Shown in pieces: positions 32,901-47,900 of a stretch of 64,000 nt of DNA; positions within the stretch are counted from its first letter, which is position 1; each line of letters starts with the position of its first letter. This DNA is from Aphanomyces cochlioides (Eukaryota > Oomycota > Saprolegniomycetes > Saprolegniales > Verrucalvaceae): contig JAHQRK010000004.1 of NCBI GenBank assembly GCA_019828595.1, positions 1,054,001 through 1,118,000 on the forward strand, read 5' to 3'. The position numbers were made by a program, and so were the translations under genes. The notes under the pieces were generated by a model. It was not told the origin of the DNA and made no database searches. It was given only the letters and a program-made list of their open reading frames with translations.

Positions 32901-35900
32901 GCACGTGGGTACCAAACGTGGAGAAAAAGTAGAGAAAAAGTGGCATCGAGATGCAGTTTGTGGGGTATGCTTGGGACTATCGCGTGTTGATTTCGGACCA
33001 AGTAGGTGCTTGGTCGTCCACCACACGAGCATGACACCTTTCAAACATGCCAGACGTGACGAGTGGGTATCTCGATGGGGTCGAGATGTGCATGTGGCAC
33101 GTGGGTACCAAACGTGGAGAAAAAGTAGAGAAAAAGTGGCATCGAGATGCAGTTTGTGGGGTATGCTTGGGACTATCGCGTGTTGATTTCGGACCAAGTA
33201 GGTGCTTGGTCGTCCACCACACGAGCATGACACCTTTCAAACATGCCAGACGTGACGAGTGGGTATCTCGATGGGGTCGAGATGTGCATGTGGCACGTGG
33301 GTACCAAACGTGGAGAAAAAGTAGAGAAAAAGTGGCATCGAGATGCAGTTTGTGGGGTATGCTTGGGACTATCGCGTGTTGATTTCGGACCAAGTAGGTG
33401 CTTGGTCGTCCACCACACGAGCATGACACCTTTCAAACATGCCAGACGTGACGAGTGGGTATCTCGATGGGGTCGAGATGTGCATGTGGCACGTGGGTAC
33501 CAAACGTGGAGAAAAAGTAGAGAAAAAGTGGCATCGAGATGCAGTTTGTGGGGTATGCTTGGGACTATCGCGTGTTGATTTCGGACCAAGTAGGTGCTTG
33601 GTCGTCCACCACACGAGCATGACACCTTTCAAACATGCCAGACGTGACGAGTGGGTATCTCGATGGGGTCGAGATGTGCATGTGGCACGTGGGTACCAAA
33701 CGTGGAGAAAAAGTAGAGAAAAAGTGGCATCGAGATGCAGTTTGTGGGGTATGCTTGGGACTATCGCGTGTTGATTTCGGACCAAGTAGGTGCTTGGTCG
33801 TCCACCACACGAGCATGACACCTTTCAAACATGCCAGACGTGACGAGTGGGTATCTCGATGGGGTCGAGATGTGCATGTGGCACGTGGGTACCAAACGTG
33901 GAGAAAAAGTAGAGAAAAAGTGGCATCGAGATGCAGTTTGTGGGGTATGCTTGGGACTATCGCGTGTTGATTTCGGACCAAGTAGGTGCTTGGTCGTCCA
34001 CCACACGAGCATGACACCTTTCAAACATGCCAGACGTGACGAGTGGGTATCTCGATGGGGTCGAGATGTGCATGTGGCACGTGGGTACCAAACGTGGAGA
34101 AAAAGTAGAGAAAAAGTGGCATCGAGATGCAGTTTGTGGGGTATGCTTGGGACTATCGCGTGTTGATTTCGGACCAAGTAGGTGCTTGGTCGTCCACCAC
34201 ACGAGCATGACACCTTTCAAACATGCCAGACGTGACGAGTGGGTATCTCGATGGGGTCGAGATGTGCATGTGGCACGTGGGTACCAAACGTGGAGAAAAA
34301 GTAGAGAAAAAGTGGCATCGAGATGCAGTTTGTGGGGTATGCTTGGGACTATCGCGTGTTGATTTCGGACCAAGTAGGTGCTTGGTCGTCCACCACACGA
34401 GCATGACACCTTTCAAACATGCCAGACGTGACGAGTGGGTATCTCGATGGGGTCGAGATGTGCATGTGGCACGTGGGTACCAAACGTGGAGAAAAAGTAG
34501 AGAAAAAGTGGCATCGAGATGCAGTTTGTGGGGTATGCTTGGGACTATCGCGTGTTGATTTCGGACCAAGTAGGTGCTTGGTCGTCCACCACACGAGCAT
34601 GACACCTTTCAAACATGCCAGACGTGACGAGTGGGTATCTCGATGGGGTCGAGATGTGCATGTGGCACGTGGGTACCAAACGTGGAGAAAAAGTAGAGAA
34701 AAAGTGGCATCGAGATGCAGTTTGTGGGGTATGCTTGGGACTATCGCGTGTTGATTTCGGACCAAGTAGGTGCTTGGTCGTCCACCACACGAGCATGACA
34801 CCTTTCAAACATGCCAGACGTGACGAGTGGGTATCTCGATGGGGTCGAGATGTGCATGTGGCACGTGGGTACCAAACGTGGAGAAAAAGTAGAGAAAAAA
34901 GTGGCATCGAGATGCAGTTTGTGGGGTATGCTTGGGACTATCGCGTGTTGATTTCGGACCAAGTAGGTGCTTGGTCGTCCACCACACGAGCATGACACCT
35001 TTCAAACATGCCAGACGTGACGAGTGGGTATCTCGATGGGGTCGAGATGTGCATGTGGCACGTGGGTACCAAACGTGGAGAAAAAGTAGAGAAAAAGTGG
35101 CATCGAGATGCAGTTTGTGGGGTATGCTTGGGACTATCGCGTGTTGATTTCGGACCAAGTAGGTGCTTGGTCGTCCACCACACGAGCATGACACCTTTCA
35201 AACATGCCAGACGTGACGAGTGGGTATCTCGATGGGGTCGAGATGTGCATGTGGCACGTGGGTACCAAACGTGGAGAAAAAGTAGAGAAAAAGTGGCATC
35301 GAGATGCAGTTTGTGGGGTATGCTTGGGACTATCGCGTGTTGATTTCGGACCAAGTAGGTGCTTGGTCGTCCACCACACGAGCATGACACCTTTCAAACA
35401 TGCCAGACGTGACGAGTGGGTATCTCGATGGGGTCGAGATGTGCATGTGGCACGTGGGTACCAAACGTGGAGAAAAAGTAGAGAAAAAGTGGCATCGAGA
35501 TGCAGTTTGTGGGGTATGCTTGGGACTATCGCGTGTTGATTTCGGACCAAGTAGGTGCTTGGTCGTCCACCACACGAGCATGACACCTTTCAAACATGCC
35601 AGACGTGACGAGTGGGTATCTCGATGGGGTCGAGATGTGCATGTGGCACGTGGGTACCAAACGTGGAGAAAAAGTAGAGAAAAAGTGGCATCGAGATGCA
35701 GTTTGTGGGGTATGCTTGGGACTATCGCGTGTTGATTTCGGACCAAGTAGGTGCTTGGTCGTCCACCACACGAGCATGACACCTTTCAAACATGCCAGAC
35801 GTGACGAGTGGGTATCTCGATGGGGTCGAGATGTGCATGTGGCACGTGGGTACCAAACGTGGAGAAAAAGTAGAGAAAAAGTGGCATCGAGATGCAGTTT

Positions 35901-38900
35901 GTGGGGTATGCTTGGGACTATCGCGTGTTGATTTCGGACCAAGTAGGTGCTTGGTCGTCCACCACACGAGCATGACACCTTTCAAACATGCCAGACGTGA
36001 CGAGTGGGTATCTCGATGGGGTCGAGATGTGCATGTGGCACGTGGGTACCAAACGTGGAGAAAAAGTAGAGAAAAAGTGGCATCGAGATGCAGTTTGTGG
36101 GGTATGCTTGGGACTATCGCGTGTTGATTTCGGACCAAGTAGGTGCTTGGTCGTCCACCACACGAGCATGACACCTTTCAAACATGCCAGACGTGACGAG
36201 TGGGTATCTCGATGGGGTCGAGATGTGCATGTGGCACGTGGGTACCAAACGTGGAGAAAAAGTAGAGAAAAAGTGGCATCGAGATGCAGTTTGTGGGGTA
36301 TGCTTGGGACTATCGCGTGTTGATTTCGGACCAAGTAGGTGCTTGGTCGTCCACCACACGAGCATGACACCTTTCAAACATGCCAGACGTGACGAGTGGG
36401 TATCTCGATGGGGTCGAGATGTGCATGTGGCACGTGGGTACCAAACGTGGAGAAAAAGTAGAGAAAAAGTGGCATCGAGATGCAGTTTGTGGGGTATGCT
36501 TGGGACTATCGCGTGTTGATTTCGGACCAAGTAGGTGCTTGGTCGTCCACCACACGAGCATGACACCTTTCAAACATGCCAGACGTGACGAGTGGGTATC
36601 TCGATGGGGTCGAGATGTGCATGTGGCACGTGGGTACCAAACGTGGAGAAAAAGTAGAGAAAAAGTGGCATCGAGATGCAGTTTGTGGGGTATGCTTGGG
36701 ACTATCGCGTGTTGATTTCGGACCAAGTAGGTGCTTGGTCGTCCACCACACGAGCATGACACCTTTCAAACATGCCAGACGTGACGAGTGGGTATCTCGA
36801 TGGGGTCGAGATGTGCATGTGGCACGTGGGTACCAAACGTGGAGAAAAAGTAGAGAAAAAGTGGCATCGAGATGCAGTTTGTGGGGTATGCTTGGGACTA
36901 TCGCGTGTTGATTTCGGACCAAGTAGGTGCTTGGTCGTCCACCACACGAGCATGACACCTTTCAAACATGCCAGACGTGACGAGTGGGTATCTCGATGGG
37001 GTCGAGATGTGCATGTGGCACGTGGGTACCAAACGTGGAGAAAAAGTAGAGAAAAAGTGGCATCGAGATGCAGTTTGTGGGGTATGCTTGGGACTATCGC
37101 GTGTTGATTTCGGACCAAGTAGGTGCTTGGTCGTCCACCACACGAGCATGACACCTTTCAAACATGCCAGACGTGACGAGTGGGTATCTCGATGGGGTCG
37201 AGATGTGCATGTGGCACGTGGGTACCAAACGTGGAGAAAAAGTAGAGAAAAAGTGGCATCGAGATGCAGTTTGTGGGGTATGCTTGGGACTATCGCGTGT
37301 TGATTTCGGACCAAGTAGGTGCTTGGTCGTCCACCACACGAGCATGACACCTTTCAAACATGCCAGACGTGACGAGTGGGTATCTCGATGGGGTCGAGAT
37401 GTGCATGTGGCACGTGGGTACCAAACGTGGAGAAAAAGTAGAGAAAAAGTGGCATCGAGATGCAGTTTGTGGGGTATGCTTGGGACTATCGCGTGTTGAT
37501 TTCGGACCAAGTAGGTGCTTGGTCGTCCACCACACGAGCATGACACCTTTCAAACATGCCAGACGTGACGAGTGGGTATCTCGATGGGGTCGAGATGTGC
37601 ATGTGGCACGTGGGTACCAAACGTGGAGAAAAAGTAGAGAAAAAGTGGCATCGAGATGCAGTTTGTGGGGTATGCTTGGGACTATCGCGTGTTGATTTCG
37701 GACCAAGTAGGTGCTTGGTCGTCCACCACACGAGCATGACACCTTTCAAACATGCCAGACGTGACGAGTGGGTATCTCGATGGGGTCGAGATGTGCATGT
37801 GGCACGTGGGTACCAAACGTGGAGAAAAAGTAGAGAAAAAGTGGCATCGAGATGCAGTTTGTGGGGTATGCTTGGGACTATCGCGTGTTGATTTCGGACC
37901 CAGTAGGTGCTTGGTCGTCCACCACACGAGCATGACACCTTTCAAACATGCCAGACGTGACGAGTGGGTATCTCGATGGGGTCGAGATGTGCATGTGGCA
38001 CGTGGGTACCAAACGTGGAGAAAAAGTAGAGAAAAAGTGGCATCGAGATGCAGTTTGTGGGGTATGCTTGGGACTATCGCGTGTTGATTTCGGACCAAGT
38101 AGGTGCTTGGTCGTCCACCACACGAGCATGACACCTTTCAAACATGCCAGACGTGACGAGTGGGTATCTCGATGGGGTCGAGATGTGCATGTGGCACGTG
38201 GGTACCAAACGTGGAGAAAAAGTAGAGAAAAAGTGGCATCGAGATGCAGTTTGTGGGGTATGCTTGGGACTATCGCGTGTTGATTTCGGACCAAGTAGGT
38301 GCTTGGTCGTCCACCACACGAGCATGACACCTTTCAAACATGCCAGACGTGACGAGTGGGTATCTCGATGGGGTCGAGATGTGCATGTGGCACGTGGGTA
38401 CCAAACGTGGAGAAAAAGTAGAGAAAAAGTGGCATCGAGATGCAGTTTGTGGGGTATGCTTGGGACTATCGCGTGTTGATTTCGGACCAAGTAGGTGCTT
38501 GGTCGTCCACCACACGAGCATGACACCTTTCAAACATGCCAGACGTGACGAGTGGGTATCTCGATGGGGTCGAGATGTGCATGTGGCACGTGGGTACCAA
38601 ACGTGGAGAAAAAGTAGAGAAAAAGTGGCATCGAGATGCAGTTTGTGGGGTATGCTTGGGACTATCGCGTGTTGATTTCGGACCAAGTAGGTGCTTGGTC
38701 GTCCACCACACGAGCATGACACCTTTCAAACATGCCAGACGTGACGAGTGGGTATCTCGATGGGGTCGAGATGTGCATGTGGCACGTGGGTACCAAACGT
38801 GGAGAAAAAGTAGAGAAAAAGTGGCATCGAGATGCAGTTTGTGGGGTATGCTTGGGACTATCGCGTGTTGATTTCGGACCAAGTAGGTGCTTGGTCGTCC

Positions 38901-41900
38901 ACCACACGAGCATGACACCTTTCAAACATGCCAGACGTGACGAGTGGGTATCTCGATGGGGTCGAGATGTGCATGTGGCACGTGGGTACCAAACGTGGAG
39001 AAAAAGTAGAGAAAAAGTGGCATCGAGATGCAGTTTGTGGGGTATGCTTGGGACTATCGCGTGTTGATTTCGGACCAAGTAGGTGCTTGGTCGTCCACCA
39101 CACGAGCATGACACCTTTCAAACATGCCAGACGTGACGAGTGGGTATCTCGATGGGGTCGAGATGTGCATGTGGCACGTGGGTACCAAACGTGGAGAAAA
39201 AGTAGAGAAAAAGTGGCATCGAGATGCAGTTTGTGGGGTATGCTTGGGACTATCGCGTGTTGATTTCGGACCAAGTAGGTGCTTGGTCGTCCACCACACG
39301 AGCATGACACCTTTCAAACATGCCAGACGTGACGAGTGGGTATCTCGATGGGGTCGAGATGTGCATGTGGCACGTGGGTACCAAACGTGGAGAAAAAGTA
39401 GAGAAAAAGTGGCATCGAGATGCAGTTTGTGGGGTATGCTTGGGACTATCGCGTGTTGATTTCGGACCAAGTAGGTGCTTGGTCGTCCACCACACGAGCA
39501 TGACACCTTTCAAACATGCCAGACGTGACGAGTGGGTATCTCGATGGGGTCGAGATGTGCATGTGGCACGTGGGTACCAAACGTGGAGAAAAAGTAGAGA
39601 AAAAGTGGCATCGAGATGCAGTTTGTGGGGTATGCTTGGGACTATCGCGTGTTGATTTCGGACCAAGTAGGTGCTTGGTCGTCCACCACACGAGCATGAC
39701 ACCTTTCAAACATGCCAGACGTGACGAGTGGGTATCTCGATGGGGTCGAGATGTGCATGTGGCACGTGGGTACCAAACGTGGAGAAAAAGTAGAGAAAAA
39801 GTGGCATCGAGATGCAGTTTGTGGGGTATGCTTGGGACTATCGCGTGTTGATTTCGGACCAAGTAGGTGCTTGGTCGTCCACCACACGAGCATGACACCT
39901 TTCAAACATGCCAGACGTGACGAGTGGGTATCTCGATGGGGTCGAGATGTGCATGTGGCACGTGGGTACCAAACGTGGAGAAAAAGTAGAGAAAAAGTGG
40001 CATCGAGATGCAGTTTGTGGGGTATGCTTGGGACTATCGCGTGTTGATTTCGGACCAAGTAGGTGCTTGGTCGTCCACCACACGAGCATGACACCTTTCA
40101 AACATGCCAGACGTGACGAGTGGGTATCTCGATGGGGTCGAGATGTGCATGTGGCACGTGGGTACCAAACGTGGAGAAAAAGTAGAGAAAAAGTGGCATC
40201 GAGATGCAGTTTGTGGGGTATGCTTGGGACTATCGCGTGTTGATTTCGGACCAAGTAGGTGCTTGGTCGTCCACCACACGAGCATGACACCTTTCAAACA
40301 TGCCAGACGTGACGAGTGGGTATCTCGATGGGGTCGAGATGTGCATGTGGCACGTGGGTACCAAACGTGGAGAAAAAGTAGAGAAAAAGTGGCATCGAGA
40401 TGCAGTTTGTGGGGTATGCTTGGGACTATCGCGTGTTGATTTCGGACCAAGTAGGTGCTTGGTCGTCCACCACACGAGCATGACACCTTTCAAACATGCC
40501 AGACGTGACGAGTGGGTATCTCGATGGGGTCGAGATGTGCATGTGGCACGTGGGTACCAAACGTGGAGAAAAAGTAGAGAAAAAGTGGCATCGAGATGCA
40601 GTTTGTGGGGTATGCTTGGGACTATCGCGTGTTGATTTCGGACCAAGTAGGTGCTTGGTCGTCCACCACACGAGCATGACACCTTTCAAACATGCCAGAC
40701 GTGACGAGTGGGTATCTCGATGGGGTCGAGATGTGCATGTGGCACGTGGGTACCAAACGTGGAGAAAAAGTAGAGAAAAAGTGGCATCGAGATGCAGTTT
40801 GTGGGGTATGCTTGGGACTATCGCGTGTTGATTTCGGACCAAGTAGGTGCTTGGTCGTCCACCACACGAGCATGACACCTTTCAAACATGCCAGACGTGA
40901 CGAGTGGGTATCTCGATGGGGTCGAGATGTGCATGTGGCACGTGGGTACCAAACGTGGAGAAAAAGTAGAGAAAAAGTGGCATCGAGATGCAGTTTGTGG
41001 GGTATGCTTGGGACTATCGCGTGTTGATTTCGGACCAAGTAGGTGCTTGGTCGTCCACCACACGAGCATGACACCTTTCAAACATGCCAGACGTGACGAG
41101 TGGGTATCTCGATGGGGTCGAGATGTGCATGTGGCACGTGGGTACCAAACGTGGAGAAAAAGTAGAGAAAAAGTGGCATCGAGATGCAGTTTGTGGGGTA
41201 TGCTTGGGACTATCGCGTGTTGATTTCGGACCAAGTAGGTGCTTGGTCGTCCACCACACGAGCATGACACCTTTCAAACATGCCAGACGTGACGAGTGGG
41301 TATCTCGATGGGGTCGAGATGTGCATGTGGCACGTGGGTACCAAACGTGGAGAAAAAGTAGAGAAAAAGTGGCATCGAGATGCAGTTTGTGGGGTATGCT
41401 TGGGACTATCGCGTGTTGATTTCGGACCAAGTAGGTGCTTGGTCGTCCACCACACGAGCATGACACCTTTCAAACATGCCAGACGTGACGAGTGGGTATC
41501 TCGATGGGGTCGAGATGTGCATGTGGCACGTGGGTACCAAACGTGGAGAAAAAGTAGAGAAAAAGTGGCATCGAGATGCAGTTTGTGGGGTATGCTTGGG
41601 ACTATCGCGTGTTGATTTCGGACCAAGTAGGTGCTTGGTCGTCCACCACACGAGCATGACACCTTTCAAACATGCCAGACGTGACGAGTGGGTATCTCGA
41701 TGGGGTCGAGATGTGCATGTGGCACGTGGGTACCAAACGTGGAGAAAAAGTAGAGAAAAAGTGGCATCGAGATGCAGTTTGTGGGGTATGCTTGGGACTA
41801 TCGCGTGTTGATTTCGGACCAAGTAGGTGCTTGGTCGTCCACCACACGAGCATGACACCTTTCAAACATGCCAGACGTGACGAGTGGGTATCTCGATGGG

Positions 41901-44900
41901 GTCGAGATGTGCATGTGGCACGTGGGTACCAAACGTGGAGAAAAAGTAGAGAAAAAGTGGCATCGAGATGCAGTTTGTGGGGTATGCTTGGGACTATCGC
42001 GTGTTGATTTCGGACCAAGTAGGTGCTTGGTCGTCCACCACACGAGCATGACACCTTTCAAACATGCCAGACGTGACGAGTGGGTATCTCGATGGGGTCG
42101 AGATGTGCATGTGGCACGTGGGTACCAAACGTGGAGAAAAAGTAGAGAAAAAGTGGCATCGAGATGCAGTTTGTGGGGTATGCTTGGGACTATCGCGTGT
42201 TGATTTCGGACCAAGTAGGTGCTTGGTCGTCCACCACACGAGCATGACACCTTTCAAACATGCCAGACGTGACGAGTGGGTATCTCGATGGGGTCGAGAT
42301 GTGCATGTGGCACGTGGGTACCAAACGTGGAGAAAAAGTAGAGAAAAAGTGGCATCGAGATGCAGTTTGTGGGGTATGCTTGGGACTATCGCGTGTTGAT
42401 TTCGGACCAAGTAGGTGCTTGGTCGTCCACCACACGAGCATGACACCTTTCAAACATGCCAGACGTGACGAGTGGGTATCTCGATGGGGTCGAGATGTGC
42501 ATGTGGCACGTGGGTACCAAACGTGGAGAAAAAGTAGAGAAAAAGTGGCATCGAGATGCAGTTTGTGGGGTATGCTTGGGACTATCGCGTGTTGATTTCG
42601 GACCAAGTAGGTGCTTGGTCGTCCACCACACGAGCATGACACCTTTCAAACATGCCAGACGTGACGAGTGGGTATCTCGATGGGGTCGAGATGTGCATGT
42701 GGCACGTGGGTACCAAACGTGGAGAAAAAGTAGAGAAAAAGTGGCATCGAGATGCAGTTTGTGGGGTATGCTTGGGACTATCGCGTGTTGATTTCGGACC
42801 AAGTAGGTGCTTGGTCGTCCACCACACGAGCATGACACCTTTCAAACATGCCAGACGTGACGAGTGGGTATCTCGATGGGGTCGAGATGTGCATGTGGCA
42901 CGTGGGTACCAAACGTGGAGAAAAAGTAGAGAAAAAGTGGCATCGAGATGCAGTTTGTGGGGTATGCTTGGGACTATCGCGTGTTGATTTCGGACCAAGT
43001 AGGTGCTTGGTCGTCCACCACACGAGCATGACACCTTTCAAACATGCCAGACGTGACGAGTGGGTATCTCGATGGGGTCGAGATGTGCATGTGGCACGTG
43101 GGTACCAAACGTGGAGAAAAAGTAGAGAAAAAGTGGCATCGAGATGCAGTTTGTGGGGTATGCTTGGGACTATCGCGTGTTGATTTCGGACCAAGTAGGT
43201 GCTTGGTCGTCCACCACACGAGCATGACACCTTTCAAACATGCCAGACGTGACGAGTGGGTATCTCGATGGGGTCGAGATGTGCATGTGGCACGTGGGTA
43301 CCAAACGTGGAGAAAAAGTAGAGAAAAAGTGGCATCGAGATGCAGTTTGTGGGGTATGCTTGGGACTATCGCGTGTTGATTTCGGACCAAGTAGGTGCTT
43401 GGTCGTCCACCACACGAGCATGACACCTTTCAAACATGCCAGACGTGACGAGTGGGTATCTCGATGGGGTCGAGATGTGCATGTGGCACGTGGGTACCAA
43501 ACGTGGAGAAAAAGTAGAGAAAAAGTGGCATCGAGATGCAGTTTGTGGGGTATGCTTGGGACTATCGCGTGTTGATTTCGGACCAAGTAGGTGCTTGGTC
43601 GTCCACCACACGAGCATGACACCTTTCAAACATGCCAGACGTGACGAGTGGGTATCTCGATGGGGTCGAGATGTGCATGTGGCACGTGGGTACCAAACGT
43701 GGAGAAAAAGTAGAGAAAAAGTGGCATCGAGATGCAGTTTGTGGGGTATGCTTGGGACTATCGCGTGTTGATTTCGGACCAAGTAGGTGCTTGGTCGTCC
43801 ACCACACGAGCATGACACCTTTCAAACATGCCAGACGTGACGAGTGGGTATCTCGATGGGGTCGAGATGTGCATGTGGCACGTGGGTACCAAACGTGGAG
43901 AAAAAGTAGAGAAAAAGTGGCATCGAGATGCAGTTTGTGGGGTATGCTTGGGACTATCGCGTGTTGATTTCGGACCAAGTAGGTGCTTGGTCGTCCACCA
44001 CACGAGCATGACACCTTTCAAACATGCCAGACGTGACGAGTGGGTATCTCGATGGGGTCGAGATGTGCATGTGGCACGTGGGTACCAAACGTGGAGAAAA
44101 AGTAGAGAAAAAGTGGCATCGAGATGCAGTTTGTGGGGTATGCTTGGGACTATCGCGTGTTGATTTCGGACCAAGTAGGTGCTTGGTCGTCCACCACACG
44201 AGCATGACACCTTTCAAACATGCCAGACGTGACGAGTGGGTATCTCGATGGGGTCGAGATGTGCATGTGGCACGTGGGTACCAAACGTGGAGAAAAAGTA
44301 GAGAAAAAGTGGCATCGAGATGCAGTTTGTGGGGTATGCTTGGGACTATCGCGTGTTGATTTCGGACCAAGTAGGTGCTTGGTCGTCCACCACACGAGCA
44401 TGACACCTTTCAAACATGCCAGACGTGACGAGTGGGTATCTCGATGGGGTCGAGATGTGCATGTGGCACGTGGGTACCAAACGTGGAGAAAAAGTAGAGA
44501 AAAAGTGGCATCGAGATGCAGTTTGTGGGGTATGCTTGGGACTATCGCGTGTTGATTTCGGACCAAGTAGGTGCTTGGTCGTCCACCACACGAGCATGAC
44601 ACCTTTCAAACATGCCAGACGTGACGAGTGGGTATCTCGATGGGGTCGAGATGTGCATGTGGCACGTGGGTACCAAACGTGGAGAAAAAGTAGAGAAAAA
44701 GTGGCATCGAGATGCAGTTTGTGGGGTATGCTTGGGACTATCGCGTGTTGATTTCGGACCAAGTAGGTGCTTGGTCGTCCACCACACGAGCATGACACCT
44801 TTCAAACATGCCAGACGTGACGAGTGGGTATCTCGATGGGGTCGAGATGTGCATGTGGCACGTGGGTACCAAACGTGGAGAAAAAGTAGAGAAAAAGTGG

Positions 44901-47900
44901 CATCGAGATGCAGTTTGTGGGGTATGCTTGGGACTATCGCGTGTTGATTTCGGACCAAGTAGGTGCTTGGTCGTCCACCACACGAGCATGACACCTTTCA
45001 AACATGCCAGACGTGACGAGTGGGTATCTCGATGGGGTCGAGATGTGCATGTGGCACGTGGGTACCAAACGTGGAGAAAAAGTAGAGAAAAAGTGGCATC
45101 GAGATGCAGTTTGTGGGGTATGCTTGGGACTATCGCGTGTTGATTTCGGACCAAGTAGGTGCTTGGTCGTCCACCACACGAGCATGACACCTTTCAAACA
45201 TGCCAGACGTGACGAGTGGGTATCTCGATGGGGTCGAGATGTGCATGTGGCACGTGGGTACCAAACGTGGAGAAAAAGTAGAGAAAAAGTGGCATCGAGA
45301 TGCAGTTTGTGGGGTATGCTTGGGACTATCGCGTGTTGATTTCGGACCAAGTAGGTGCTTGGTCGTCCACCACACGAGCATGACACCTTTCAAACATGCC
45401 AGACGTGACGAGTGGGTATCTCGATGGGGTCGAGATGTGCATGTGGCACGTGGGTACCAAACGTGGAGAAAAAGTAGAGAAAAAGTGGCATCGAGATGCA
45501 GTTTGTGGGGTATGCTTGGGACTATCGCGTGTTGATTTCGGACCAAGTAGGTGCTTGGTCGTCCACCACACGAGCATGACACCTTTCAAACATGCCAGAC
45601 GTGACGAGTGGGTATCTCGATGGGGTCGAGATGTGCATGTGGCACGTGGGTACCAAACGTGGAGAAAAAGTAGAGAAAAAGTGGCATCGAGATGCAGTTT
45701 GTGGGGTATGCTTGGGACTATCGCGTGTTGATTTCGGACCAAGTAGGTGCTTGGTCGTCCACCACACGAGCATGACACCTTTCAAACATGCCAGACGTGA
45801 CGAGTGGGTATCTCGATGGGGTCGAGATGTGCATGTGGCACGTGGGTACCAAACGTGGAGAAAAAGTAGAGAAAAAGTGGCATCGAGATGCAGTTTGTGG
45901 GGTATGCTTGGGACTATCGCGTGTTGATTTCGGACCAAGTAGGTGCTTGGTCGTCCACCACACGAGCATGACACCTTTCAAACATGCCAGACGTGACGAG
46001 TGGGTATCTCGATGGGGTCGAGATGTGCATGTGGCACGTGGGTACCAAACGTGGAGAAAAAGTAGAGAAAAAGTGGCATCGAGATGCAGTTTGTGGGGTA
46101 TGCTTGGGACTATCGCGTGTTGATTTCGGACCAAGTAGGTGCTTGGTCGTCCACCACACGAGCATGACACCTTTCAAACATGCCAGACGTGACGAGTGGG
46201 TATCTCGATGGGGTCGAGATGTGCATGTGGCACGTGGGTACCAAACGTGGAGAAAAAGTAGAGAAAAAGTGGCATCGAGATGCAGTTTGTGGGGTATGCT
46301 TGGGACTATCGCGTGTTGATTTCGGACCAAGTAGGTGCTTGGTCGTCCACCACACGAGCATGACACCTTTCAAACATGCCAGACGTGACGAGTGGGTATC
46401 TCGATGGGGTCGAGATGTGCATGTGGCACGTGGGTACCAAACGTGGAGAAAAAGTAGAGAAAAAGTGGCATCGAGATGCAGTTTGTGGGGTATGCTTGGG
46501 ACTATCGCGTGTTGATTTCGGACCAAGTAGGTGCTTGGTCGTCCACCACACGAGCATGACACCTTTCAAACATGCCAGACGTGACGAGTGGGTATCTCGA
46601 TGGGGTCGAGATGTGCATGTGGCACGTGGGTACCAAACGTGGAGAAAAAGTAGAGAAAAAGTGGCATCGAGATGCAGTTTGTGGGGTATGCTTGGGACTA
46701 TCGCGTGTTGATTTCGGACCAAGTAGGTGCTTGGTCGTCCACCACACGAGCATGACACCTTTCAAACATGCCAGACGTGACGAGTGGGTATCTCGATGGG
46801 GTCGAGATGTGCATGTGGCACGTGGGTACCAAACGTGGAGAAAAAGTAGAGAAAAAGTGGCATCGAGATGCAGTTTGTGGGGTATGCTTGGGACTATCGC
46901 GTGTTGATTTCGGACCAAGTAGGTGCTTGGTCGTCCACCACACGAGCATGACACCTTTCAAACATGCCAGACGTGACGAGTGGGTATCTCGATGGGGTCG
47001 AGATGTGCATGTGGCACGTGGGTACCAAACGTGGAGAAAAAGTAGAGAAAAAGTGGCATCGAGATGCAGTTTGTGGGGTATGCTTGGGACTATCGCGTGT
47101 TGATTTCGGACCAAGTAGGTGCTTGGTCGTCCACCACACGAGCATGACACCTTTCAAACATGCCAGACGTGACGAGTGGGTATCTCGATGGGGTCGAGAT
47201 GTGCATGTGGCACGTGGGTACCAAACGTGGAGAAAAAGTAGAGAAAAAGTGGCATCGAGATGCAGTTTGTGGGGTATGCTTGGGACTATCGCGTGTTGAT
47301 TTCGGACCAAGTAGGTGCTTGGTCGTCCACCACACGAGCATGACACCTTTCAAACATGCCAGACGTGACGAGTGGGTATCTCGATGGGGTCGAGATGTGC
47401 ATGTGGCACGTGGGTACCAAACGTGGAGAAAAAGTAGAGAAAAAGTGGCATCGAGATGCAGTTTGTGGGGTATGCTTGGGACTATCGCGTGTTGATTTCG
47501 GACCAAGTAGGTGCTTGGTCGTCCACCACACGAGCATGACACCTTTCAAACATGCCAGACGTGACGAGTGGGTATCTCGATGGGGTCGAGATGTGCATGT
47601 GGCACGTGGGTACCAAACGTGGAGAAAAAGTAGAGAAAAAGTGGCATCGAGATGCAGTTTGTGGGGTATGCTTGGGACTATCGCGTGTTGATTTCGGACC
47701 AAGTAGGTGCTTGGTCGTCCACCACACGAGCATGACACCTTTCAAACATGCCAGACGTGACGAGTGGGTATCTCGATGGGGTCGAGATGTGCATGTGGCA
47801 CGTGGGTACCAAACGTGGAGAAAAAGTAGAGAAAAAGTGGCATCGAGATGCAGTTTGTGGGGTATGCTTGGGACTATCGCGTGTTGATTTCGGACCAAGT